From contig CBDCVG010000034.1 in NCBI GenBank assembly GCA_965222765.1, positions 1 to 64,000 of the forward strand: a DNA stretch of 64,000 nucleotides, read 5' to 3'. Shown in pieces: positions 14,180 to 21,356 of the stretch. Origin of the DNA: Caldora sp965222765. Its GTDB lineage: Bacteria; Cyanobacteriota; Cyanobacteriia; Cyanobacteriales; Coleofasciculaceae. Under the pieces are notes generated by a model, which saw nothing but the letters and a program-made list of their open reading frames with translations, was not told where the DNA came from and ran no database searches. Position 1 is the first letter of the stretch. Each line of letters starts with the position of its first letter. Made by a program: the position numbers and the translations under genes.

Positions 14180-14989
14180 ATGAACGAAAATTTGAAAATT
14201 AACCAAGCTGGAATAGATCTGATCAAAAGCTGTGAAGGCTTACACAAAAAATGCGGGGAAAAGAACGGCGAGCCGCTAGTCACTACCTATTATTGTCCCG
14301 CTAATGTTCTCACTATTGGATATGGGACTACCGGCTCTAAAGTTAAGGCTGGAATGCAGATTACTGAGTCGGAGGCTGAAAAGTTTCTCCGTGAAGACGT
14401 GGAGAAGTTTGAAAAGGGGGTGAAGAAGCTAGTCAAGGTTAAGTTGAATGACAATGAGTTCTCCGCTTTAGTCAGCTTTGCCTACAACTGTGGGGAAGGT
14501 AATCTGGCAAGTTCTACCGCTCTCAAACGACTCAACCAAGGTGATAAAGTTGGTTGTGTAGAAGCTCTCCAGTGGTGGAACAAGGGTGGTGGCAAAGTGC
14601 TGCCAGGACTGGTGAAACGGCGTAAAGCAGAAGGAGACTTATTCCTGTCTAAGGAGATATCCAGGGAGGATAAAGACGAGCTGGATAAAGCTGAAATGGC
14701 TCAGAAGGTAGAGGAGACATCAATCAAGCTACAAGATATCTTTAAGGAAGGAGATCTTAAGGTGAAAAATGATGAACTCAATAATTATCATGAGCTAGCA
14801 GTCCAGGTTCAAATCCGATTGATAGCTCTAAATCTACTCAAAGGACCTGCGGATGGTAAGTTTGGACCTTTATCTATTCAGGCATTAAAGGATTTCCAAC
14901 GCTTGACTCAATGCGGGGAAGAAGGTTTTATCGGCAAAATGACTGCCAAAAAATTGATTGAATGTAAGGAGTTGCCAAGCCAGAAATGA
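14180..14989 (+). CDS. Lysozyme (GH24) with C-terminal peptidoglycan-binding domain
   Basis: 269 residues from the ATG at 14180. Residues 1-155 are a GH24 domain closely related to the 13261 gene, with E19, C39 and T45 all present. After a charged linker, about residues 205-265 form a PG_binding_1 domain (AVQVQIRLIALNLLKG, DGKFGPLSIQALKDFQ). This is a typical endolysin layout, with no signal peptide. A longer reading from 14060 exists, but its first 40 codons overlie the third cassette copy in another frame and have no counterpart in the paralogues, so I reject it. Confidence 0.87.
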   Translation: MNENLKINQAGIDLIKSCEGLHKKCGEKNGEPLVTTYYCPANVLTIGYGTTGSKVKAGMQITESEAEKFLREDVEKFEKGVKKLVKVKLNDNEFSALVSFAYNCGEGNLASSTALKRLNQGDKVGCVEALQWWNKGGGKVLPGLVKRRKAEGDLFLSKEISREDKDELDKAEMAQKVEETSIKLQDIFKEGDLKVKNDELNNYHELAVQVQIRLIALNLLKGPADGKFGPLSIQALKDFQRLTQCGEEGFIGKMTAKKLIECKELPSQK

Positions 14990-15191
14990 AACTGGATACT
15001 GACTTGGCAAGCCGTGGCGTTATTATACGCTTAATTCCACGAATCCCAAAGGCGTGGTGGATGACAATTTGACAGCGAAAAACGCGCCCCTTGGAAGCTC
15101 AGATGAAAAATAGGTGTGCAGGTTCACACCTAAGCAACAATAATCGTTTATTTGGAGCAGATACTTAGCTTGCAGCTTTGGAGCTGTCAGT

Positions 15192-15405
15192 TCAGGACTT
15201 ACGCAGCTACATCACATATATAGTTAAAGGTGGGTTACGCTACTGGCGCGACACGATTAAAACTGTAGGTTGGGTGTAACGAAGTGAAACCCAACGCAGT
15301 ATATTCCGGTGTTGGGTTACGAAGAAAGCTCCACCCAACCTACTTATTCGACTATTTTAGGTGTGTCGCGCCACTACAAATAGAGAGGCTTTGCGTAAGT
15401 CCTGA
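15192..15405. mobile_element. MITE-like element with TCAGGACTTACGCA terminal inverted repeats
   Basis: Perfect 14-bp terminal inverted repeats (15192-15205 and 15392-15405) enclose a nested palindrome: GGCGCGACACGA..TAAAACTGTAGGTTGGGT on the left and its complement on the right. No ORF. The outer arms recur at 38982-39253, and the inner palindrome recurs alone at 37557-37685. Confidence 0.75.
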
Positions 15406-15425
15406 GTTATCAGCTTGGGAGCTGA

Positions 15426-15716
15426 ATGCTTGGTGCTGTCAAAAACAAGGTGAAATCTAAAAATTTTCTTGCAACTAGCATTTTCTTGATCCCAGTCCTG
15501 ATAATTCTTGTGCTCAATTATTTCTTACGGGGTGGGACTTCATATCACAAATACAATCGAAAATTTCCACTGACTAACCCTGAAGTTCAGTGTCTCAAAA
15601 TAGTTGATAGTGAGAAATATATTTGTGAGAAACGGACAGAAAATACGTTGACTTACGAAGAATGTGAGTGTAAAGAAAGTTTCAGTGAGTCTCTTTCGCC
15701 CGAAGTAACTGAATAA
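15426..15716 (+). CDS. Small single-pass membrane protein, hypothetical
   Basis: 96 residues: basic N-terminus, one transmembrane segment at about 14-35 (FLATSIFLIPVLIILVLNYF), then a hydrophilic part with several Cys (CLKIV, YICEK, ECECKE). No ribosome-binding site of note and no family recognised. It precedes the SLATT-like gene by 45 bases and may be cotranscribed. Confidence 0.5.
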   Translation: MLGAVKNKVKSKNFLATSIFLIPVLIILVLNYFLRGGTSYHKYNRKFPLTNPEVQCLKIVDSEKYICEKRTENTLTYEECECKESFSESLSPEVTE

Positions 15717-15760
15717 GAATATCTTTCTTCTCTATTCTCTATGCCAAATTTCCCAACTAA

Positions 15761-16291
15761 ATGAGAAATGTGATAACTAAATTTTCCCCCAAGATGTCAA
15801 ACAAGCCAAAAACCGAACCAGATAAATTGTGGTTCGCTATCCAGTCCTTAGAACTAACCCCAGAACAAAAGCACTTTTTTGAAAACAGGTTTTGGGCTCA
15901 ATATAATTGGTTTAGTAAGAAAGCCACCCAGAATCAGAAGCGCGGCAATACCCTAGGAATTGGCGTCCTAATTGCCAATATTTTTGTGACGAGTTTTGCT
16001 GCTTTGAATATTGGGATAACCGGGGCAATCAAATTTATTAATGTATCTCTGTTTACTTTGAGTATCTCCTCGACGATCGCAACTCAAGTATCGACAAGGT
16101 ACAAGTTTGACCAAATAGGTGAAGAATATGGAGTTACATCTGAAACATTGAAATCTATGTTTTGGCAACTAGCAGCCAACCAAAACCACATCCCAGAGGA
16201 TGATTATCTTAATTTTGTTACCAAAGTTGAACAAGTGATTCAGCCCAGATTTCGCAGGTTTGAGAAGAGAGGGATGGCATTTTTGAAGTAA
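15761..16291 (+). CDS. DUF4231/SLATT-like two-transmembrane protein
   Basis: 176 residues. RFWAQYNWFSKKATQNQKRG leads into two hydrophobic segments (about 66-86 and 90-112) and a helical tail with DQIGEEYGV. This order (helix with W/Y, basic turn, two membrane helices, long C-terminal helix) is that of DUF4231/SLATT proteins, which are membrane effectors in several nucleotide-second-messenger defence systems. No nucleotidyltransferase or SLOG partner is visible nearby. The gene is 270 bases upstream of a patatin gene on the same strand. A start at the second Met (residue 12) is possible. Confidence 0.65.
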   Translation: MRNVITKFSPKMSNKPKTEPDKLWFAIQSLELTPEQKHFFENRFWAQYNWFSKKATQNQKRGNTLGIGVLIANIFVTSFAALNIGITGAIKFINVSLFTLSISSTIATQVSTRYKFDQIGEEYGVTSETLKSMFWQLAANQNHIPEDDYLNFVTKVEQVIQPRFRRFEKRGMAFLK

Positions 16292-16560
16292 TAAGCATGA
16301 GAAGGCAGGAGGCAGGAGAAACAATTCTCTTCCCTGTTGTCTGACTCGGAGACTCAGTGTTTATTCAGAGATTAGCTATTAGCCATTAGCCATTAGCCAT
16401 TAGCTTTGAGTGTGTTTCTCGAGAGCTCCTGAGGAGCGCTTCGCGCCCCCAATTGAATAGGAGAAACAATATCTCCTTCCTTCCTTCTACCTCCTACCTC
16501 CTCCCTCGTCTCCTGCCTCCTGCCTCCTGCCTTTTTCTCAAGAGTAATAAGTAATAAACT
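16292..16560. repeat. Low-complexity intergenic repeats
   Basis: TAGCCATTAGCCATTAGC heptamer repeats at about 16370-16400, a CTCGAGAG hairpin fragment, and a long pyrimidine tract of CCTCCTGCCTCCTGCC type at 16475-16535. The same tracts occur at 2096 and 4080. Confidence 0.6.
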
Positions 16561-17715
16561 ATGACATTAAAAATTCTCAGCTTAGATGGAGATGGCATCC
16601 GAGGGATTATATCCGCAACCATTCTCAAGGAGATAGAGAAAACCATCAAAGCAGATCAAGGGCAGGGATTACATCAATATTTCGACTTGATTGCTGGGAC
16701 ATCTACTGGTTCGATACTAGCTGCAGGAATAGCCTGTGAGCTGAGTGCCGAACAAATGATTGATTTATATAACCAGGATAGACACAATATCTTCCTCCAG
16801 GAGGTACGTCAGCGGCGGCAATGGCAGAAATTAACTCAACTTTTGGCAAATAAACTTCTATACCCTCATGAGCAAGGAGAGCAGGGATTGGCTAAGGTTT
16901 TGAAAAAAGCCTTGGATAATTCTCCTTTGAGCCAAAATATGGGTAAATCTCTCACGATTGCTGATATCAACCAACCACAACTCTTGCTCCTGGCTTATGA
17001 TATTTTATCCCGTAACACCACCTGGTTTGCCACTGATGACTCCCAAGAATGGTATTACCAGAATCAGATTGAACTCTGGGAAATCTGTACTGCTGCAGCT
17101 TCAGCACCAACCTTTTTTCCTCCTTACAAGATACTCTACAATTTCGAGGAAAAGGAATATCTTCCCCACATTGATGGAGGGGTATCGGCTAATAATCCAA
17201 CTTTGGCGGCGATTGCTCATGCTTTATCTATGCAAACCGAGGACGAAAACAATCCTATGCTCCAGGAAATTGCGGTTCTTTCTATTGGCACGGGTATGAC
17301 AACTCATCCTTATGAATATGAGGAGGTAAAAAAATGGGGACTAATCAATTGGGAGATGAAGATACCGAATATTTTCTTAGATCCTTCGGCACAAAACTCC
17401 GAGTATATTTCTGTGCGCTTGTTGAAAAGTCTGGGAAGTGAAAATTATCTCCGCTTGAATTTAGATTTAAATGAGCAGTTTCAGGTAAAATCAACGCGGA
17501 ATGGATTAAGGAAAAGGCTAGAAGAGCCCTATAACCAGTATATTTTACAACGGATTGGCGAGAAACGAGAAATCAGTGAAGATATTGACAATCCTGACAA
17601 CTGTAAAGACTTGATAGCAGCGGCTGAATGCTATCTTGATTGTGGGAAGACCTCTTATCAGGAGAAAATGGTATCAGTAAGAGAAGCAATTCATGAGTTT
17701 ATTATGGCTCATTGA
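16561..17715 (+). CDS. Patatin-like phospholipase
   Basis: 384 residues, cytosolic serine acyl hydrolase acting on membrane lipids. Visible are the oxyanion loop DGDGIRG (10-15), the nucleophile elbow GTSTG with Ser48, and the dyad Asp205 in DGG. Residues 210-384 contain the rest of the patatin fold plus a C-terminal helical extension. The layout resembles CBASS-type patatin effectors (CapV), but no cyclase is next to it. It shares strand with the SLATT-like gene upstream; a strong terminator follows at 17770. Confidence 0.9.
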   Translation: MTLKILSLDGDGIRGIISATILKEIEKTIKADQGQGLHQYFDLIAGTSTGSILAAGIACELSAEQMIDLYNQDRHNIFLQEVRQRRQWQKLTQLLANKLLYPHEQGEQGLAKVLKKALDNSPLSQNMGKSLTIADINQPQLLLLAYDILSRNTTWFATDDSQEWYYQNQIELWEICTAAASAPTFFPPYKILYNFEEKEYLPHIDGGVSANNPTLAAIAHALSMQTEDENNPMLQEIAVLSIGTGMTTHPYEYEEVKKWGLINWEMKIPNIFLDPSAQNSEYISVRLLKSLGSENYLRLNLDLNEQFQVKSTRNGLRKRLEEPYNQYILQRIGEKREISEDIDNPDNCKDLIAAAECYLDCGKTSYQEKMVSVREAIHEFIMAH

Positions 17716-17769
17716 GGATTAAGTTATGAGGAAAGAAAGGATAGACTAATCAGTAAAATAGTGGTTCAG

Positions 17770-17798
17770 AAACCCGACTTTTTGAAGAAGTCGGGTTT
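17770..17798 (+). terminator. Terminator after the patatin gene
   Basis: 11-bp perfect stem AAACCCGACTT / AAGTCGGGTTT with a 7-base loop, followed by a short T-rich tail. Confidence 0.7.
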
Positions 17799-17821
17799 CT
17801 TATATTGAGTAGCATCTATCG

Positions 17822-17886
17822 GACTTTCCCTACTTGATGATCATACTTTTATGACGAGACGTCAATCATGAGTAGATCAATATAAA
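17822..17886 (+). promoter_or_regulatory. Degenerate GACT-box promoter F
   Basis: Boxes GACT 17822, TACT 17831, TACT 17844 and GACG 17853 keep the 9-13-9 spacing, and TATAAA starts 28 bp after the last box (17881). The boxes carry mismatches; spacing is the main evidence. Confidence 0.5.
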
Positions 17887-17925
17887 AAACGCTGGTAGTA
17901 AGTCACATAAAAATCTGAATAATCA

Positions 17926-17989
17926 TACTTTTCAGACGATAATGAAGACTTTTCCGACCGACAATGAGGGATGAATAGGGTGAAAATAA
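17926..17989 (+). promoter_or_regulatory. GACT-box promoter G (upstream of the PUD-like gene)
   Basis: Boxes TACT 17926, GACG 17935, GACT 17947 and GACC 17956 (9-12-9), with an AT-rich AAATAA at the -10 position. It is 40 bp downstream of the TATAAA of promoter F, so F and G may be tandem promoters of one gene with a leader of about 265 bases. Confidence 0.5.
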
Positions 17990-18258
17990 AGGTTAGACGA
18001 GCGAAAAGACAAGATCAATCAAGTGTCGTAGACATGCCATTCTTCGATTTTAAGACAAGCAACCACACAAAATTAATTACACATTAAGAAAATCTCAAAG
18101 CCTTACAATATAAAGGTTGCAGAGTATAAAATAGGTAAATAATTCTGTGTAGTTGCTTAAGAGAGATGGCATAGAAGCTGAACATAACTATGATTCTCGC
18201 TCGGCACTTAGATGGTGTGAGTAAATAGGAAAAAAGCCCAAAAAGGGAAGAAAAGAAG

Positions 18259-18993
18259 ATGACATTTCGAACGAGACACCGAATAGGATACGCGCGAGTA
18301 CAGAACAATACTAATGACGTACTCCCTGTTGTTGTGGCAAGCCACAAATTCAGTAATGTCTATCCAAAAAATACAATGGTATGGCAAAATGTTTTGCCGA
18401 ACCAGCAGCCAGAAAACGCCGAGGTAGATGTTAATGTTAATGAGCAGTTGTTAACAGTACAATATAACACTGGAGTTCTGACAGCGCATCAATGGTCATG
18501 GTGGCATGTAATGATAGTAGGACAAAACAATACTATCTATCTGCCTAAAGGTCGCACGCTGCACGAACTCACTGAGGTCATTGAGAAGCTGATAGTGAAA
18601 ATCAGGGCACCGGGAGCGATGGGAACAACCCTATCTCTTGTAACAGGGAAGACCGTTGCCACAGGAGTAATGAGTATGCTCCCCTATGCCATGGGATTGG
18701 GAGCATTTTCATTCATCTTGTCGTGCCTACTATTGAACGACGAGTCAACTTACTGCTGGACAAACCATGAACTGAGAGCGCAGGACGATAGGAATTTAAC
18801 TAACGTGGAGATCCAGCCAATAGAGGATGGATATCAAGTTCAATTCGTAACGGGGAACAGGACAAAGCTGATGGAAATGATAATGATACCTGTGCCAGAG
18901 AACATCCAAGAACAGTTAGGTGAGCAATGGGGGGAGTTAATTATGGCGGCGGACAATCTGTTGTTACCTCAACAGATCGTGCAACAGCCATAG
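18259..18993 (+). CDS. PUD (up-regulated-in-Daf-2)-like beta-sandwich protein with hydrophobic insert
   Basis: 244 residues. Residues 5-95 resemble the PUD/aegerolysin-related beta-sandwich (ARVQNNTNDVLPVVVASHKF, then LTVQYNTGVL and WSWWHVMIVG). Residues 118-160 are strongly hydrophobic with small residues (GTTLSLVTGKTVATGVMSML, then GLGAFSFILSCLLL), enough for one or two membrane helices. The C-terminus is a beta-rich domain. A beta-sandwich joined to a membrane-insertion segment suggests a membrane-acting protein, possibly pore-forming, but this is inference. GACT-box promoters F and G lie upstream and GAAGAAAAGAAG precedes the ATG. Confidence 0.5.
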   Translation: MTFRTRHRIGYARVQNNTNDVLPVVVASHKFSNVYPKNTMVWQNVLPNQQPENAEVDVNVNEQLLTVQYNTGVLTAHQWSWWHVMIVGQNNTIYLPKGRTLHELTEVIEKLIVKIRAPGAMGTTLSLVTGKTVATGVMSMLPYAMGLGAFSFILSCLLLNDESTYCWTNHELRAQDDRNLTNVEIQPIEDGYQVQFVTGNRTKLMEMIMIPVPENIQEQLGEQWGELIMAADNLLLPQQIVQQP

Positions 18994-19010
18994 TGCGATC
19001 GCTTTCTCTC

Positions 19011-19086
19011 GTAGGTTGGGTGGAGGCAACGAAACCCAACATCCGATAACATTGCATTGGGTTACGCTACCGCTAACCCAACCTAC
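19011..19086. repeat. GTAGGTTGGGT hairpin repeat
   Basis: Interspersed palindrome: GTAGGTTGGGT.. at the left and ..ACCCAACCTAC at the right, with an internal GAAACCCAAC/GTTGGGTTAC pair. The same hairpin occurs at 15267-15345, 19936-20012, 37578-37655 and partly at 42000-42035. Confidence 0.75.
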
Positions 19087-19179
19087 TATTAATTATCAAA
19101 TGTAAGAGCTATCTGCTTACAACAGCAAACTTGCGCGATCGCGTAAGTTCGATTCTATCAATCAAACACAACCAAGAGA

Positions 19180-19569
19180 TTAGATTAAGGTTTGAACACC
19201 AGGATAAGCCAAGATTTTGTTATCTGCCGTCAACAAAGAACAGTTACAGACTTGGGCAGTAGCAACAATTAACTGATCTGCTGGATCACGATGAAATCCC
19301 GTCAATTTGGTGGATGCTACAATGATCGGGAGGGTTAAGTTGAGTAATTGAACACCAGGGTAAGCCAGACCGACCTTTAACCATTCATCCACTGAACAAG
19401 ATAAAATCAGCTTTTTATTTTCCACTAACTTAGCTACTTCCCAACAAGAGATAATGCTGACACCCAATCCACCTGCTTGATGGATATTAATCAATTCTCG
19501 TTGTCGTTGATTTAATCTAGGACTATTATCAACCCACCAAATCCAAATATGGGTATCTAAAATAATCAT
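19180..19569 (-). CDS. VapC-like PIN-domain toxin
   Basis: 129 residues from ATG 19569: a PIN-domain ribonuclease. Acidic metal ligands are visible in ILDTHIWIWW (Asp5), CWEVAKL (Glu) and HRDPADQLIVATA (two Asp), ending in TADNKIL. The start is chosen because the ATG overlaps the stop of the upstream antitoxin-like gene (ATGA), as is usual for such pairs; a longer reading from 19584 is less likely. It cleaves RNA, and the target is unknown. Confidence 0.88.
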   Translation of the reverse strand: MIILDTHIWIWWVDNSPRLNQRQRELINIHQAGGLGVSIISCWEVAKLVENKKLILSCSVDEWLKVGLAYPGVQLLNLTLPIIVASTKLTGFHRDPADQLIVATAQVCNCSLLTADNKILAYPGVQTLI

Positions 19570-19784
19570 TGTAAGACTTCCCAATCCTGAATATCGCTAG
19601 CAGGTTCATAGGGCTGATCATACTGTATGACTTGCCCCATCAAAGGATAATCATTAACATCAGAAGCTGGTTGAGGGTGTTCCAGGATAATAACCTCAAC
19701 AGACTCTCCTTTTTTAAAGGGCAAATTTTCGAGAAATAATTGCCCATTTTCTGTTAAAGTAACTTCTATCTTATGGGCGTTCAT
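19566..19784 (-). CDS. Antitoxin-like partner of the PIN toxin
   Basis: 72 residues. The N-terminus (KIEVTLTENGQLFLENLPFK, then GESVEVIIL) looks like an AbrB/DUF2281-type beta-strand DNA-binding module; the rest is a disordered acidic tail suited to binding the toxin. Its stop overlaps the toxin start by one base pair step (ATGA). AGGAGA lies just upstream of the ATG. The pair is presumably autoregulated. Confidence 0.75.
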   Translation of the reverse strand: MNAHKIEVTLTENGQLFLENLPFKKGESVEVIILEHPQPASDVNDYPLMGQVIQYDQPYEPASDIQDWEVLQ

Positions 19785-19860
19785 GCTACTTATCTCCTAT
19801 GATTGGTGCTAATTCAAAACAACAATTTTGATAAATACATACATAATTATATCAATTAGC

Positions 19861-20012
19861 GATCGCAGATCTTGTAGGGTGCGTTAACGCAGTGTAACAC
19901 ACTACCAATTTGATACAGTGCGATCGCTTTCTCTTGTAGGTTTGGTGGAGGCAACAAAACCCAACAATCGATAACATTGCGTTGGGTTACGAATAAAGCT
20001 AACCCAACCTAC
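19861..20012. repeat. Two interspersed palindromes between the antitoxin and Uma2 genes
   Basis: A GGTGCGTTAACGCAGTGTAAC half-palindrome (about 19877), also found in the leader cassettes at 11283 and 12658, is followed by a GTAGGTT(T)GG..CCAACCTAC hairpin (19936-20012). GCGATCGC octamers are interspersed. No gene. Confidence 0.65.
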
Positions 20013-20079
20013 GGTTAACAAACCAATTTAAGAGCGATCGCATAAGTTCGATTCTATCTGCCTAATCGCTGAATTCGAT

Positions 20080-20871
20080 TTAACTATTAGGATCGATCCC
20101 GTGAGAACGTAGAAGTTCCTCAAGACGTTGCGATCGTAATCTTTCAGTTTCAGCCCGTTGCCGCTCCGCCGCCAGTTGTTCTTCGGCAATCTCCGAACGT
20201 TCAGTGGGAGTTAAAATCCACTCCCCTTGAGCATTGTACCAACGCAACCAATGGCGATTCTTCCTTTCGTACTCTCCTCTCCACAACCCTAAACCTAATT
20301 CCAATTGTGGTATCCAAATTCTCGGTTGAGTTAGCTTCAACTCCTGATAAACACCCCCCTTAAGTACAAACCCTCTTAAGTGATTGGTATAGCGATCAAA
20401 CACCAGATAATAGGGCACTTGTAAAATTTGCTCATAGACTTCCCATTTAGTCGGAGGCTCATTGCTTTTCCGTGTACTTGTGCCCAAGTCTTCTTTTTCT
20501 GTCCCTGGTGACAATAGTTCCACCACCACTGTTGGAGCCACCCTTTCCTGCCACATCACATAACTTAAGCGTAAATCTTCATTCTCATAAAGCCTTGATA
20601 CCCCCACTACACCAAACCAATCTGGTCGTTTATACCAAGAATGGTGATACACATCATAGTAAAGGTTCAAATCACTGCCAGAAAATATTTGTTCTGGTGG
20701 ATAGTTAGCAGGGCGAAAAGTGAAGCGCAGTAGTTCCGGCTGTAGATCATGGAATTCGTCAGGCAAACCAGGTTCCTCAGGATTTTCACTAGGTAAATCG
20801 TACATGGTGGGGAGGTTTTCTCTAGGAGAATGAGGAGATTGAGTTTGCTGATGGTGGTATTTAATTTGCAT
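20080..20871 (-). CDS. Uma2 family (DUF820) endonuclease-like protein
   Basis: 263 residues. The Uma2 fold (restriction-endonuclease-like) shows in the FSGSDLNLYYDVYHHSWYKRPDWF region, VVELLSPGTEKEDLG (acidic residues of the PD-(D/E)xK-type site) and YYLVFDRYTNHLRGF. The last 50 residues are a Glu/Arg-rich coiled coil ending in LLRSHGIDPNS, a tail also present on the 33748 copy. Function in cyanobacteria is unknown; many copies per genome are usual. Confidence 0.85.
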   Translation of the reverse strand: MQIKYHHQQTQSPHSPRENLPTMYDLPSENPEEPGLPDEFHDLQPELLRFTFRPANYPPEQIFSGSDLNLYYDVYHHSWYKRPDWFGVVGVSRLYENEDLRLSYVMWQERVAPTVVVELLSPGTEKEDLGTSTRKSNEPPTKWEVYEQILQVPYYLVFDRYTNHLRGFVLKGGVYQELKLTQPRIWIPQLELGLGLWRGEYERKNRHWLRWYNAQGEWILTPTERSEIAEEQLAAERQRAETERLRSQRLEELLRSHGIDPNS

Positions 20872-21151
20872 CTACTTAGTACCATTACCTTTTACTATCT
20901 ATGATAATTTGCTCTGGATCAAAGAAACCAAAGTGCGAGCTGTTTGCCTATGAGGTAGCATAAAGTGCGATCGCTTTCTCTTTTAGGTTGGGTTTCGTTC
21001 CTGATGTTGTTGGCGAATTATTTCTTCATATTCAAAAGCCTGATTCTGCTATAACCCAACCGAAGGGGAATTTTCGTGTTTGCGATCGCCCTGTAAGTAT
21101 TAAAAGCCTAAAACTATTGTCATATAACTGCGAACCGAAATACAACCATCA

Positions 21152-21216
21152 GACTTCCCTGACTTTATCATCCGACTTTTCCGATTGATCGAGAAGGTTG
21201 ACAGGAATAATTATAG
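21152..21216 (+). promoter_or_regulatory. GACT-box promoter H (upstream of the 21357 gene)
   Basis: GACT at 21152, 21161, 21174 and GATT at 21183 (9-13-9); TTATAG starts 28 bp after the last box (21211) and CATGGAAAGGA starts 37 bp after it (21220). The leader also shares a CAATCCAATCCA..TAGGA block with promoter A's leader. Confidence 0.65.
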
Positions 21217-21356
21217 AGACATGGAAAGGATGACACTCAAAGAGTAACTCAATCCAATCCACTGCTTAGGATAAATACTATCTGGCAAAGCTAGCACGGA
21301 ACTTTCTAGGAACCATAGAACTAGGAAGCAATGATATGTTGTCAAAGGAGAATAAC

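Noticed and set aside
16561..17715. Patatin gene as part of a CBASS operon
   Set aside because: No CD-NTase, Cap2/Cap3 or HORMA/TRIP13 gene lies within reach; membership cannot be supported.
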